Source: Gyromitra esculenta (taxonomy: Eukaryota > Ascomycota > Pezizomycetes > Pezizales > Discinaceae). Taken from it: a DNA stretch of 64,000 nt. Shown in pieces: positions 38,101 to 48,647 of the stretch. The stretch lies in NCBI GenBank assembly GCA_038503075.1, contig JBCAML010000001.1:186001-250000 (forward strand). The letters are read 5' to 3'. Under the pieces are notes generated by a model. It saw only the letters and a list, made by a program, of their open reading frames with translations. It was not told the origin of the DNA and did not search any database. The first letter of the stretch is position 1. The number at the start of each line of letters is the position of its first letter. Both the position numbers and the translations under genes were made by a program.

Positions 38101-39368
38101 AGGTATCCTTCACTAAGCGTTTCAACCAGCCCGCCCCACCTCCACCGCTACATATCGCACACTTATATCCTCCTGGCCCCGGAAACCCGCATTATGAAAA
38201 GGCAATTGAACGGGAGGCTGCAAAGAAGGGTGTCACCCCGGCTCAGCTCACGGCTAAAAATGAGGCGAATACTATCCAAACTATTGTCACACCTGGCGCC
38301 CGCGCACTGCAGCAACATCAGCCGAACCAGACTCAAGCCCAAGCTAATGCAGCAGCTGCTATGGCGGATAAGATGATGAACAGCATGATGGAGATGGAAG
38401 ACGATTCTGAACCTCCAACTATCAAGCTTGGTGATGCGTCCGTTGCTGCCCCGTTCACGAGTAAACTTGCCAATGTTGTCGCGATTGCAAATATCATTCG
38501 TCAGGGACGTTGCACACTTGTTGCTACTATCCAAATGTATAAAATCCTCGCACTCAACTGTTTGATCTCGGCATACTCCCTCTCGGTCTTGTATCTGGAG
38601 GGTATCAAGTTTGGTGATGGACAGGTTACAATCTCTGGGATGCTTATGAGCGTTTGCTTCTTGAGTCTTTCGAGAGCGAAGCCGGTCGAGAAGCTTGGCA
38701 AGGAGAGACCGCAACCGAATATCTTTAACTTTTATATCATTGGGTCTGTGCTTGGACAGTTTGCGGTGCATATTGTAACGTTGATTTATATCTCGAGGAT
38801 TGTGGCCAGACTTGAACCGTAGGTTTATCCTCCCTCTTTAACTGTCATTCAGTGTGTGCTAATAGTAAATAGACGTGATGAGAACGTTGATCTTGAAGGC
38901 GAATTCTCGCCCAGTCTGCTCAACTCGGCTATCTACCTCCTGCAGCTCATCCAGCAGATCTCTACCTTTGCAATCAACTACCAAGGCCGTCCATTCCGGG
39001 AATCCATCCGCGAGAATAAGGGAATGTACTACGGACTCATCGGTGTCGCCGCGGTCGCATTCTCCTGCTCTACCGAGTTCATCCCGGAGATTAACGAGAA
39101 ACTGAGATTAGTCGAGTTTACGTCCGAGTTTAAGACTATCATGACTATCGTTATGGTGCTCGACTATGTTGGCTGCTGGATCATTGAGAAGACGCTTAAA
39201 TGGGCGTTTAGCGACTTTAGACCGAAGGATATTGCGGTACGCAGGGAAGACCAGGATAAGAGGGAGGCACAGAGGGTGCTTAAGGAGATGCGGGAGGAGG
39301 ACGAGGCGAGGGAGAAAGGGCTGTTAGTTAAGAAGGTTGAGAATGGAGCCTTTGCTCAGAGGCAGTAG
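35107..39368 (+). CDS. SPF1: P5A-type ATPase, ER transmembrane-helix dislocase (Spf1/ATP13A1)
   Basis: Exons 35107-35150, 35208-35472, 35562-35651, 35721-37850, 37914-38818 and 38873-39368 give 1309 aa. The first intron (57 nt) is in frame and open, so retention would give 1328 aa. P-type ATPase landmarks are complete: the actuator loop LSGESTPLLK, the P5-specific PPELPMELS in M4, the phosphorylation site CCFDKTGTLTGED, the nucleotide-binding region with KGAPET, MITGDNPLTA, and the hinge MCGDGTNDVGALK (just after the intron at 37851-37913, which has a TACTAAC branch site). A Pro-rich, Gln-rich cytosolic insertion (about 38120-38400) precedes the C-terminal membrane segments, as in fungal Spf1 proteins. 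The protein sits in the ER membrane and removes misinserted helices; it affects ion and sterol homeostasis and glycosylation. Confidence 0.96.
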
Positions 39369-40659
39369 AGGGTTAGATCTCTTTTCTTCTCTTTTTACTA
39401 TCTATCGATATATTACGATACAGGAGGGATGCTTCTCTATAAAAAAATACGTGCTTGCCGATTTAGGGGGGTGGGGTTTTGGGTGTAAATAAGTAGAGCC
39501 TTTTTTTATTATTGTTGTTTTTTTTTGTTTGCAATGACTCTTCTCACTTGGGATACGTATACTTAACTTAGTGTTCTTGATCAATGTAGTATGCTCTTAA
39601 TACGCTTTGGTTTTTTGGTATCTGCGATGTGATGGAAAGGCACAGTTGGTAGTTGATAGCGATGAGGACTCGACTTGCCTACATGTACTTGCTCGATGAA
39701 TTTAGAATGATCAAATAAAGCTTAAAATGGCCGATGTGTGCCCACCTCCAGCTCGCTTTTAGTCCTCTATATTGGGAAGTATTTTTCACTGGTCCAGTCC
39801 GCTAGTAAGTACTGCTGATACATCAATGGTCCTCCTGCAGCTATCGTATCTAAAGAGTCCCTTCTCTTTTGCTAAGAAGTTCATACGCAATAGTACTCAG
39901 ATACATCATGAAAAACCTGAAAACAAGCGTATTAGGTTGACCAATCAGTAAGTCGATATAGCTAGATCCAGCCAATCAGAAACCTCGACCTGGAACATGC
40001 ATTTTCGAGTTCTTCATGTGGTATCCGAGTAGTCTAACGTAAGTACTCTCTATGACTGATTCCGGTCTGAGTTTTACTACTTGAGGCAGGCATAAGGACG
40101 TGGATATTGGCAATCGGCCCAGGCCGGATCGGTATTGGAATATAAGTATCAGGATTAAGTTTCTTTTGCTATATTAGTACAAGTAATTAAGGGCAAGGTT
40201 CTGCCTATATGTAGTAATGTATTGAGAGAATTAGTCTCGCTCTCACGATTCCGTTCGCATGTTTATGGATAGGTCTTTGCTCACAGTGTGTATAAAATTT
40301 ACTCGTTATGGTTGAGGGCATTGAAACACTTGTACATGATAAAAAGAACTGCTAAGGAACACAGCGTTAATGAATGGAATATATGGTCTGAAGATTTACC
40401 ACCCCAGGGCATGTATCAGGCAACTCATCGCCAAATGCCAGCAATTGTGAGGTAATTAGTGCTTAAAGTGTATATTCACTTCAGCAGGTGCATCTCCATC
40501 ACTACCACCAACCTGTCTGTAGAGTAGCTTACCTACTGGCTAGACGGTTTTAAATTGGCCTCTATCGGTAATTGCTTTGCCCGCTTCCCGGATAGGGTGA
40601 TTCTTATCTGTATTGCGATCCTGTCTAGCTTGGGCGTATAGTTCGACTCGACGATCAAC
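39369..40659. other. intergenic stretch
   Basis: 3' flank of the P5A ATPase gene and no supportable gene. Confidence 0.5.
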
Positions 40660-40913
40660 TACCGTATATCTCCAAAAGAAGGGCCCGGGCCTATTCCAAA
40701 AATACAGGCAAAAATATAGGGTAAGATGGTGGTGGTTGTCATACAATATTGTTAAACGAATCTATATGATTGGCCCTAAAAAAAATTGTGTCGCCTTTGC
40801 CACCCAACGTCATCCATCGCTCTGAATGAGGCATAGAAACTACCTATCCGGCAGGTGTTACTGGCCAGGATTTTTGGAATAGGCCCGGGCTCTTCTTTTG
40901 GAGATATACGGTA
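40660..40913. mobile_element. MITE with about 42-bp terminal inverted repeats, TA target duplication
   Basis: The left end, TA followed by CCGTATATCTCC, is mirrored at the right end by GGAGATATACGG followed by TA. The inverted match runs about 42 bp with a single mismatch (positions about 40662-40703 and 40870-40911) and includes a GCCCGGGC core. The element without the TA pair is 250 bp and has no coding capacity. TA duplication and long inverted repeats point to the Tc1/mariner superfamily; an autonomous partner is not in this window. Confidence 0.85.
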
Positions 40914-42818
40914 CGCTGTCAGTACATTGTATTTTTACAAATTTAGCTGGAGTCACAGTAGTGTGGCTGCAGTGGGCTGCCACCTACCGTAAGTCTTGAC
41001 TGGAACCGCACATTGAACACTCTGCGCTCGAGATCGTAGGTGTATTTTTATCTTCCACAGCATGCTGTGTACCTCTACAGTGTTTCATATCGATGTTATA
41101 TCCAACGGAAATACTTCACGCAGGGATCTTTCCATAGGTATTGATATAGGTTCACTTAGAGTCATGGTTGAAAGTATATTACTTTTGTATTTGCATGCGA
41201 GGCCCCATTCTAACTACCCTATTTTTGTGTCTCCCGTGCTTTCCGTTATTTGTTTTTACTTTCGTATACTGTTCTGTGCATTCCGTGCTGCGTTGTTCCT
41301 TGCATTGCCTTCGTTGTCACCGTCATTTGAAATCACTCGGTATGGCGACCCCCTGCATAGGTAGGTGCGTATAGTAGCACCAGGTTTAGTACTTGCACCA
41401 CGGTACGGAACCCATGCCGAAAATCCTTTTCCTTGGGACTTAATTCCAGAAGCTAAAAAGCTATCAAGATTACCAAAAAATAGCCAACAAGGTGGGGCAA
41501 GCTTCACCTTATTCCCCTCGGCTTGCATCAGTAATGCTGTGGTGCCGCACGAATGTCGAATGTTCATGGTTCATGGTTCATATGCGATACAGAAGCGAAG
41601 AGAGCCTCCAAGCTAATGCCATGTACTATTAGGGTCAGGGTCAGAGCCCTGGTGCTGGGCGTCAATTGTATTGTCTCAACGCACGCCCAGACGCCTGGAG
41701 AACCCACGAGGGTTCAGTCTTGGCACATAAACAACCGAGGGAGGCGTCTGCGCGTAACGCGTGTCGAAACAAAAGAAGGCAGATTCCTGGGGAGAGAGTT
41801 GGAATAGATAGGTTTTCCTTGTGAGGTTTCTCCCCCACTCCAGGTGAACCAACTGAACAACATGTGCCGCCACGATGGAGAAGAAGAAGATCAATTGGGG
41901 GATTTCCGGTCCGCAAAAGAAAAGGTTATCTATTTAGCGTGTAGCAGTTTGATTGGACACGCGGTCCAGCTCCAATTCCAGTTGCCAGTTCGTCAGGGGT
42001 CTGTTGGGGGGTGGTTGCTCAGTCCTGTCGTTGCCCGTATGGTCGACCAGTGCCAAGGCGTGTTTACTTTTATTTCTGGAGGAGGAGAGGCTTGAATGGG
42101 CTTGAACTGGCAACCCCCTTTCCCTCCAAGCACAGCATCCCCCTTTTTTGTGGTGGGAGAACCGAACGCGCGATCCATCGGTTGCACCCGCCTGTGGCCC
42201 TTCTTCACACCTGCTTTGCTTTCTCTTCCCTCTCCTTTCCCTTTCCAACCCTCCTCTTTCTGCACACCTCGGTGCTTTCACTCCCTCCCTCAACTTCTCT
42301 ACCTTCTCTCCCTCGCTCGTCTCCGCTCCTTCCAGCATATTGGTTTTGGGCTGCCGGTTCTTTTCTTCATCGTTATAACCAGATCCCGGCATAGAACGGA
42401 GGTAACTTTCTTACTTTCTTACTTTCTTTTAGCTTCTTCAGTCGTTCGTTGAAGAGGTAGCTCTCACTTCCCCAAGTACCATACTACATAGTTTTATTTT
42501 ATTTTTGTTTTCCTGTTCCCTGCATCCACGCCCGGCAATTGTTCTCAGTCTAGAGCACGTACGGACTGTGTTGTATCATACTATACTGCTTCCTTCCTTG
42601 CCTTATCCGTTGTGCCTGCCTACCGCCCAAGGTGGTGTCTCCTGACCACACACACAATTTTCCCTCCTTCCTGCTTCTCTAATCCTATACTGTGTGCTGG
42701 GTTAGCTCATACTTTTCTTCTCTCGTGCGCTCATAGCTAACCAATAAACGCGTCTACAGTCCCGCATTCGTATTTTCTCTTTCCCAACTTTAGTGGAGAG
42801 GACCAAACAATAGCATCC
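40914..42818. other. intergenic stretch and septin leader
   Basis: No supportable gene. Pyrimidine-rich segments at 42220-42440 and 42590-42790 on the plus strand look like promoter/leader DNA for the septin gene. Overlapping frames at 41934-42452 on both strands are shadows of this low-complexity DNA. Confidence 0.45.
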
Positions 42819-44702
42819 ATGGGTGAGTGTCTTGCTCTCCGGGATTCAGCAGCGGCGGAAGAACGATAAAACAGGGGTTTGGGGATGCGGATGATGGTGG
42901 TCATGCGGACGAATGGTGAACGCGATTCGATGGACGGTTTTTGATGATAAACAAGTCAACCAATCCTGTTTCTCGAGCTGCATATCTCATCTACCATCAT
43001 CCGCATACCCATCTCCTCGCTTCGGGGGGTTTTTTTCCATACCGCTGCTCTTCTAGAAAAAAAAAATACCATCTCTTCTCCTTAATTGGGATTTTTTCTG
43101 GAAAATGAAGCCAATGTCAAAGCTAACTGTGTATCCTTTTCGTGGTAAAGCTATCGATCACGACCACTCCTTCCAAGAGTCCCCTTCTCAATCTCCATCG
43201 TCATCTCCCCCACCCGTCCCGGTTGCAGCTCTGTCCACCAACCCCAAGCTGGCTGCCCAGGCTGCTGCCCAGGCTGATGACAAGAACATTGTCAGGCGGA
43301 AATTGACCGGCTATGTCGGTTTTGCTAACTTGCCCAACCAATGGCACAGGAAGAGTGTCAGGAAGGGATTTAACTTTAATGTTATGGTTGTTGGTATGTT
43401 TTTCCACTTATTTTATTTGATTGACCGCCCCTGTTTTTTGGGGTTATCTTATGCATAACCCCTGAATTCGGAGACAATGAGATATCACGGCTACGGGCCT
43501 CAATGATGAGGGATCACGGATCTGACTCGGATAACTACAGGTGAATCCGGACTTGGAAAATCTACGCTTGTAAACACACTATTCAACACTTCGCTCTACC
43601 CCCCGAAAGAGCGCAAAGGACCTTCTCTCGATATCATCCCAAAGACTGTCTCAATCCAGTCCATCTCAGCCGACATTGAGGAGAACGGTGTGCGTCTACG
43701 CCTTACAGTTGTAGACACACCCGGTTTCGGTGATTTCGTCAACAACGACGAGTCATGGCGCCCTATCGTTGATAACATCGAGCAGCGCTTCGATGCTTAC
43801 CTGGATGCCGAAAACAAGGTCAATCGCTCCAATATTGTCGACAACAGGGTACATGCCTGCGTGTACTTCATTCAGCCTACCGGCCATGCCTTGAAGCCCT
43901 TGGATATCGAGGTTATGAGGAGACTGCATACCAAGGTCAACTTGATCCCGGTTATTGCCAAAGCTGATACTCTGACCGATGAGGAGATTGCCGATTTCAA
44001 GAAGAGGGTATGTTCGACCGATTCACCGAATTTCTTGTAGACGGAATACTAATAACTTTATTCTAGATTCTTGCGGATATCAACCATCACCAGATCCAAA
44101 TCTTCGAGGGACCCCGTTACGAGCTTGATGACGACGAGACAATTGCCGAGAACAACGAGATTATGTCCAAAGTTCCTTTCGCCGTAGTTGGTGCTAACAG
44201 CGAAGTGACCAACCCTGATGGCCGTAAGGTCCGTGGTCGTCGCTATCCTTGGGGTATCATTGAGGTGGACAACGAAGAGCACTGTGATTTCGTCAAGCTC
44301 CGCCAAATGTTGATTCGCACCCACATGGAGGAACTTAAGGAACACACAAACAACTTCCTGTACGAAAACTACCGCTCAGAGAAACTCACAGCGATGGGGG
44401 TTGCCCAAGATCCTAGCGTGTTCAAGGAAGTCAACCCGGCAGTCAAGCAGGAAGAGGAGAGGACGCTCCACGAGCAGAAACTTGCGAAGATGGAGGCAGA
44501 GATGAAGATGGTTTTCCAGCAGAAGGTAGCGGAGAAGGAAAGCAAACTTCGGGTGTCAGAGCAGGAACTGTACGATCGTCACAAAGAGATGAAAGAACAG
44601 CTCGAACGGCAAAGAATCGAACTCGAAGAGAAGAAGTCCAGGGTCGAGAGTGGAAGACCACTGGAAGAAAAGGGCAAGAGGAAGGGTTTCTCGTTACGTT
44701 AA
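42819..44702 (+). CDS. aspB: septin AspB (Cdc3 group)
   Basis: Preferred model: a 4-nt first coding exon (ATGG, 42819-42822) with a perfect GTGAGT donor, joined in frame to 43151-43393, then 43541-44007 and 44067-44702; 449 aa. An alternative without the first splice starts at 43105 (463 aa). The septin core is unmistakable: polybasic [12 protein letters not shown], the P-loop GESGLGKST (split by an intron at 43394-43540), [11 protein letters not shown] (G3), the AKAD (G4) box, the septin unique element including [20 protein letters not shown], and a C-terminal coiled coil (about residues 355-435) rich in Glu/Lys ending in KRKGFSLR. This block pattern is that of the Cdc3/AspB group. It assembles with other septins into filaments at septa, branches and conidiophores. 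The choice of start is the only real uncertainty. Confidence 0.93.
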
Positions 44703-45858
44703 AATGGACTAGTCGCTTTTTTTGTGATACCCGGTTAGTTCGAAGGAAGATGGGCGAGGAGCTGGTGGTGGTAGTAATTGTAGCTTCATATCTTATGTCT
44801 TCTCCAAGAGAGAAGTTGTTAGATCGTGGGGCTGGAAAGTTGGGGAAATTCGACGAAACTTTTCTCTTGTTATTTTTCTCTTTAAAGCTATTTACAAACT
44901 TACCTCCTGCTCCAGTTTGAGAAGGGGCTACTCATTTTACTCTTTCCTTGTTCTTTGTTATTTCATTACCTTTTTTTCCCTTGATCCGATCTAGCTTCGA
45001 ACGTCCACCCTCCTTTTTTCCTTTCCTTTACTTCTTCTCTTCGTTGCTGGATTTAAAACCGTACTCTTATTTGAATATTACTATTTCTTTGTAGTGTTGA
45101 ATCTGACCTTTCTCCTTTGTCATCTCGGTGTGAAAGTGTTGAGTCGAGCTAGTTATACAGTGTCGATGAGGGCTGGGAAGGGAGAATGTGGGAGGGGGGT
45201 GTTGGGAGGAAAAGTGAATACTAGTAAATCGTATTTTTTAAAGTCTAGTTTGTGTGTGGTATGTTATTTTCCTCTAGCAGCGCTGTGTGCTGTGTTAGGT
45301 ATTTATTGAGCTTGTGTTTCGTCATAGTTTTGTGTCGTCAGTTGTGGCTTTCGTGAATACCCCACCCGTTTCGATAATTTACTATGCCTGTACGTTACAA
45401 TATCCAATTTGACTCGAGCTTATTTGAATTTTGCATTGCTTAGACCCCCGATTTATGGTATTATGGGATTTATAACGGATGCAGTTTTTTCTTACAAGAT
45501 GGACTGTTTAGTGGAAGCATCGAAGTGGAATAGGGATAATAGTCAGGATTTAGCGCTGGCGTTATCAAAGACATGGGTACTGAATAAGTAGTAAAATTGA
45601 ACCTAAACCTGGCTGCATTAATAATTGTGATTCGCTGCAAGTACCAAGCATTGTAGATTCTTCTACTTTTAACTGGCTTGTGCATGTGTCGCGGGTCATA
45701 GTATATCACTCAGCATGGAAACTTGTCTCTGGCCATATCTGCTAAAACCAAAGCCTATCTGTTGATTGGTCTATATCGATCTATTGAATAGTCTCTATAG
45801 AACCATACAAAAGCCTTATTTCGCTACCAGGCAACACATTGCCAAAACCCATCAACTT
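44703..45858. other. intergenic stretch between convergent genes
   Basis: 3' flanks of the septin gene and of the minus-strand gene at 45859; T-rich runs, no supportable gene. Confidence 0.5.
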
Positions 45859-46794
45859 TCACAAGGAGCCCAGATCCAAAGGTAGTAGCCAAAACTTAAA
45901 ACCAGAACCAAACCACCCCCAATGTTTGACCTTGATTCCCATTGCACAAACCGATTTGTAGCTGTATGTACAGTGCCTCTCGTAATTCCCTGCATCCTCG
46001 ACCCACTTTAGCTGTGTGAGGGCGAATTCGTCGTGTAGCTTGTCTCCTGCTAGTAGTTTGAAGATGTTTTTAACCTTCGTGTCTTCGCAGAGAGAACTGA
46101 TGGTCGTGTATGTTGCATCTTCGCTTTCTGGCTCTGGTGCAGTTTTATTGGTAGCTAGTAAGATACTGACCACGTAGTGGCGGTGTCGTGGGTTTGTGGC
46201 GAATCTATTGCACCTTGGAAAGTGATAGTGAAAGTCGCCGTAGGCCGACCTGTAGAGCTTTTTGAGAAGATCGAGCATTGGCCACTGTACCGGGAATAAC
46301 TCCAAGGTAAAAAAGAAGTGTGACCTGTACGGCGCGTTTTGATGGTACAGCAGCTTTTCGTCCGATACACTGTAGTTCATGTCGAGGAGTGGTTGGATGT
46401 ACCACTGAGTAATGCCCATACTTTCTTCGAGCACGAACTCACAGCCTCTATCGGGAAACTCAACTGTGAGGAGTGGACACGAGCCATAGTCTGCAATGCG
46501 GCGTTCTGGAATATAGATGGGTCTCTGGAAACATTTGGGGTACTGTTGGAGTGCTCTATCCAGAATATATTGCCCTTGCTGATCTACCGACTCTTCATGG
46601 TTGTTTATGACTCTGGAAACTTTGTATCTGAGTGGATCGTTTGGAGAATTGGTGATTTTGAGATGAAAGGTTTTGACGGGGTCAATTGAGAGACCAGCGA
46701 AATATAGATGGTTGGCGCGTACGTCTCTGAGGGTATTCATACGGGCAACGCCATGCCGGCCGCTGACTCTGACAATGCTCGTGGATGGGTCCAT
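45859..46794 (-). CDS. uncharacterised, probably secreted cysteine-containing protein
   Basis: The open frame from ATG at 46794 encodes 311 aa with seven cysteines and no family I recognise. The same frame upstream is closed by TGA. However, a short exon at 46938-46890, starting at another ATG and encoding a classic signal peptide core (FLSWFITLLCLI), can be joined in phase across a GT-AG intron at 46889-46803 to codons just upstream of 46794. This would give a 330-aa secreted protein. The segment DYGSCPL resembles DYGCTPL in the next gene on the same strand, so the two may be distant paralogues. Function is unknown; secreted enzyme, toxin-like or effector roles cannot be distinguished. Confidence 0.6.
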   Translation of the reverse strand: MDPSTSIVRVSGRHGVARMNTLRDVRANHLYFAGLSIDPVKTFHLKITNSPNDPLRYKVSRVINNHEESVDQQGQYILDRALQQYPKCFQRPIYIPERRIADYGSCPLLTVEFPDRGCEFVLEESMGITQWYIQPLLDMNYSVSDEKLLYHQNAPYRSHFFFTLELFPVQWPMLDLLKKLYRSAYGDFHYHFPRCNRFATNPRHRHYVVSILLATNKTAPEPESEDATYTTISSLCEDTKVKNIFKLLAGDKLHDEFALTQLKWVEDAGNYERHCTYSYKSVCAMGIKVKHWGWFGSGFKFWLLPLDLGSL

Positions 46795-47202
46795 TGGGGA
46801 TGCTGACGCAAAGTTTCAGAGAAATTTTTGGTGGTGGGGAGAGCAATGGTGAGGTGAGGTGTAGTGGTAGTGGACGGGATAGCTGAAACCGATAAGACAA
46901 AGTAGAGTGATAAACCATGATAGGAAACGATTGCTCATGACACCACACGTATTCGCGCAATTCCAGATATGAGATTAGATCTATGAATAGAAGTAAATGA
47001 GAAAAAAGGTGTTTCATTTGCAGTTACTCTTCCTTCATTCCATACTTTTTATTACCCCATAGACACCCACTGCCCCCCATCCAAAACCAACAACCATACG
47101 CCACGCAGAAAACAAGAAAATCCCCATATACGTACCAACACCTTCGCTCCCAGTTATTATTACAATCCACAATTTTGGAATTAGTCGCTAACAGCTAAAA
47201 GT

Positions 47203-47976
47203 TCAAATACCCAAACACTTCTCCTCAAATTTGGCTAACCCCCAACCCTTCTTCGAGTACCTCACACACCAGCGCTGATTCCGCTTCTCGTCCCTCCCAT
47301 ACGCCACGATCTCCGCTCCACCTGCGTATTCCTCCTCAGCCGGTTTACCAAGCGTATGAAAGCAAAAGTAATGCAGCGCCTTCGCAACATTCGAAAGCTC
47401 AGTATACCAATCACAAATCCGTTTTTCCCCACGGTTAACATTCGTAAACCGCCAATCCGCAGTCCACTCTCGTCGAAAATCGACGTACTCGATGGCTTCG
47501 CCGGGGTCGAGGCACGATTGGTTCGTGAGTTGCTCCATAGCCCAAAAGAGGTTCGAGAATTTGTTGGGTGGTAAGGGTCGACTGTTCTCTAGCGGAGTGC
47601 AACCGTAGTCTACGACTGAGTGTTTTGAGAGCGAGGCTTGGAGAAGTTGGCTGTAAACGTCTTCCTCGGATATCATAGCGCCCGTTTGTACGACTCGGTA
47701 GTCGCTGCCTTGGTCTCCCGCGGGGTGGTCGTAAGGCGCGGGGACGCGGAAGGGCTCTAGTGAGTTGGTGAGAGACTGAGAAGATCTGGGGAAAAAGCAC
47801 GCATATCGGTTTTCGATGAAGAGCGGTCCCCACGGGTCGTTGTACGTTACAGAGGACTTGAGAAGGCACCGAGAAGACTCGCTAGCTACAAATGCTGGTG
47901 GTTGAACATATTTGCCAGATGCAACTGGTGTCAAGAACAAGAGGGACACCAAAGGAAGAGCTGCTTTGGAAAACAT
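47203..47976 (-). CDS. uncharacterised secreted cysteine-containing protein
   Basis: Single exon, 257 aa from the ATG at 47976. Residues 1-20 form a clear signal peptide (KAALPLVSLLFLTPVASG) with a likely cleavage before KYV. The mature protein has eight cysteines (in SRCLL, YACFF, YGCTPL, QSCLDP, RICDWY, YFCFH, RWCVR and EKCLGI), consistent with disulfide pairing, and many aromatic residues. I recognise no domain. It lies about 260 bp from the adjacent same-strand gene, which shares a DYGxxPL-like motif. Candidate extracellular protein or effector by location only; no functional claim. Confidence 0.72.
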   Translation of the reverse strand: MFSKAALPLVSLLFLTPVASGKYVQPPAFVASESSRCLLKSSVTYNDPWGPLFIENRYACFFPRSSQSLTNSLEPFRVPAPYDHPAGDQGSDYRVVQTGAMISEEDVYSQLLQASLSKHSVVDYGCTPLENSRPLPPNKFSNLFWAMEQLTNQSCLDPGEAIEYVDFRREWTADWRFTNVNRGEKRICDWYTELSNVAKALHYFCFHTLGKPAEEEYAGGAEIVAYGRDEKRNQRWCVRYSKKGWGLAKFEEKCLGI

Positions 47977-48445
47977 GGTGAATTTGAGCACAGTAGGTGC
48001 TTATGGCGGTCTTTTTTTTTTCTCTTTCCCCAAGAGCAATAAGTAGTGAACTTGGACAGTTGATAAAGAATGATGTGGGGGGGAAGGCTTTTATCTAACT
48101 CCAAGACGTGTTACATTACCGCCGATCCCGGTTGCCTCAACGGGGTGAGATTTTCATAGGGAAGGTTACGAATCAACGGGAATGTTATCTGCTATTGGCT
48201 ATTATTGCGCATTATGGGCCGCGGAGCCCGGTGGGGGCCACCCATCACCAAGTGGCTGCCGATACAGCATGCTGGCTCTACAGGCACCAACAAAAAAGAG
48301 TTGGATAAGCTACCTATGATTTGTGATGTTTCCGTACTCCACAGGCACAACTCAATGAAGATAAAACGGTTATTTGCTATTGTTGTTCTCGTCAGCACAC
48401 ACAGACTGGAGTTTAACACCCAAAAACAGTTTCCCAGTAAACAGG
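47977..48445. other. short intergenic stretch
   Basis: Promoter side of the secreted-protein gene; T- and C-rich tract at 48010-48035. No gene seen. Confidence 0.5.
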
Positions 48446-48647
48446 TACCGTATAAACTCGGTCATAACGAAGTGGCCTGGACTGAGGCTGTAGAGGATAC
48501 CCAAACTCTGAATGGCTGTGGGTGGGGGTTTGGGTTGCCTGTTTACTGGTTGTAACTAACCCTCAAGTTGATTGCACCAATTGAGGCGTTTATTCTATCA
48601 TGCGGTCTCAGTCCAGGCCACTTCGTTACGACCGAGTTTATACGGTA
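48446..48647. mobile_element. second MITE with 39-bp terminal inverted repeats, TA target duplication
   Basis: The left end is TA then CCGTATAAACTCGGTC; the right end is its inverse, ending CGG then TA. The inverted match runs about 39 bp (48448-48486 and 48607-48645) with one mismatch. The element is 198 bp and non-coding. Its first seven bases (CCGTATA) equal those of the MITE at 40.7 kb but the remaining repeat is different, so this is a separate family likely moved by a related transposase. Confidence 0.85.

Noticed and set aside
41934..42452. Several long overlapping frames before the septin gene
   Set aside because: They arise from a pyrimidine-rich leader without stops; no family features.
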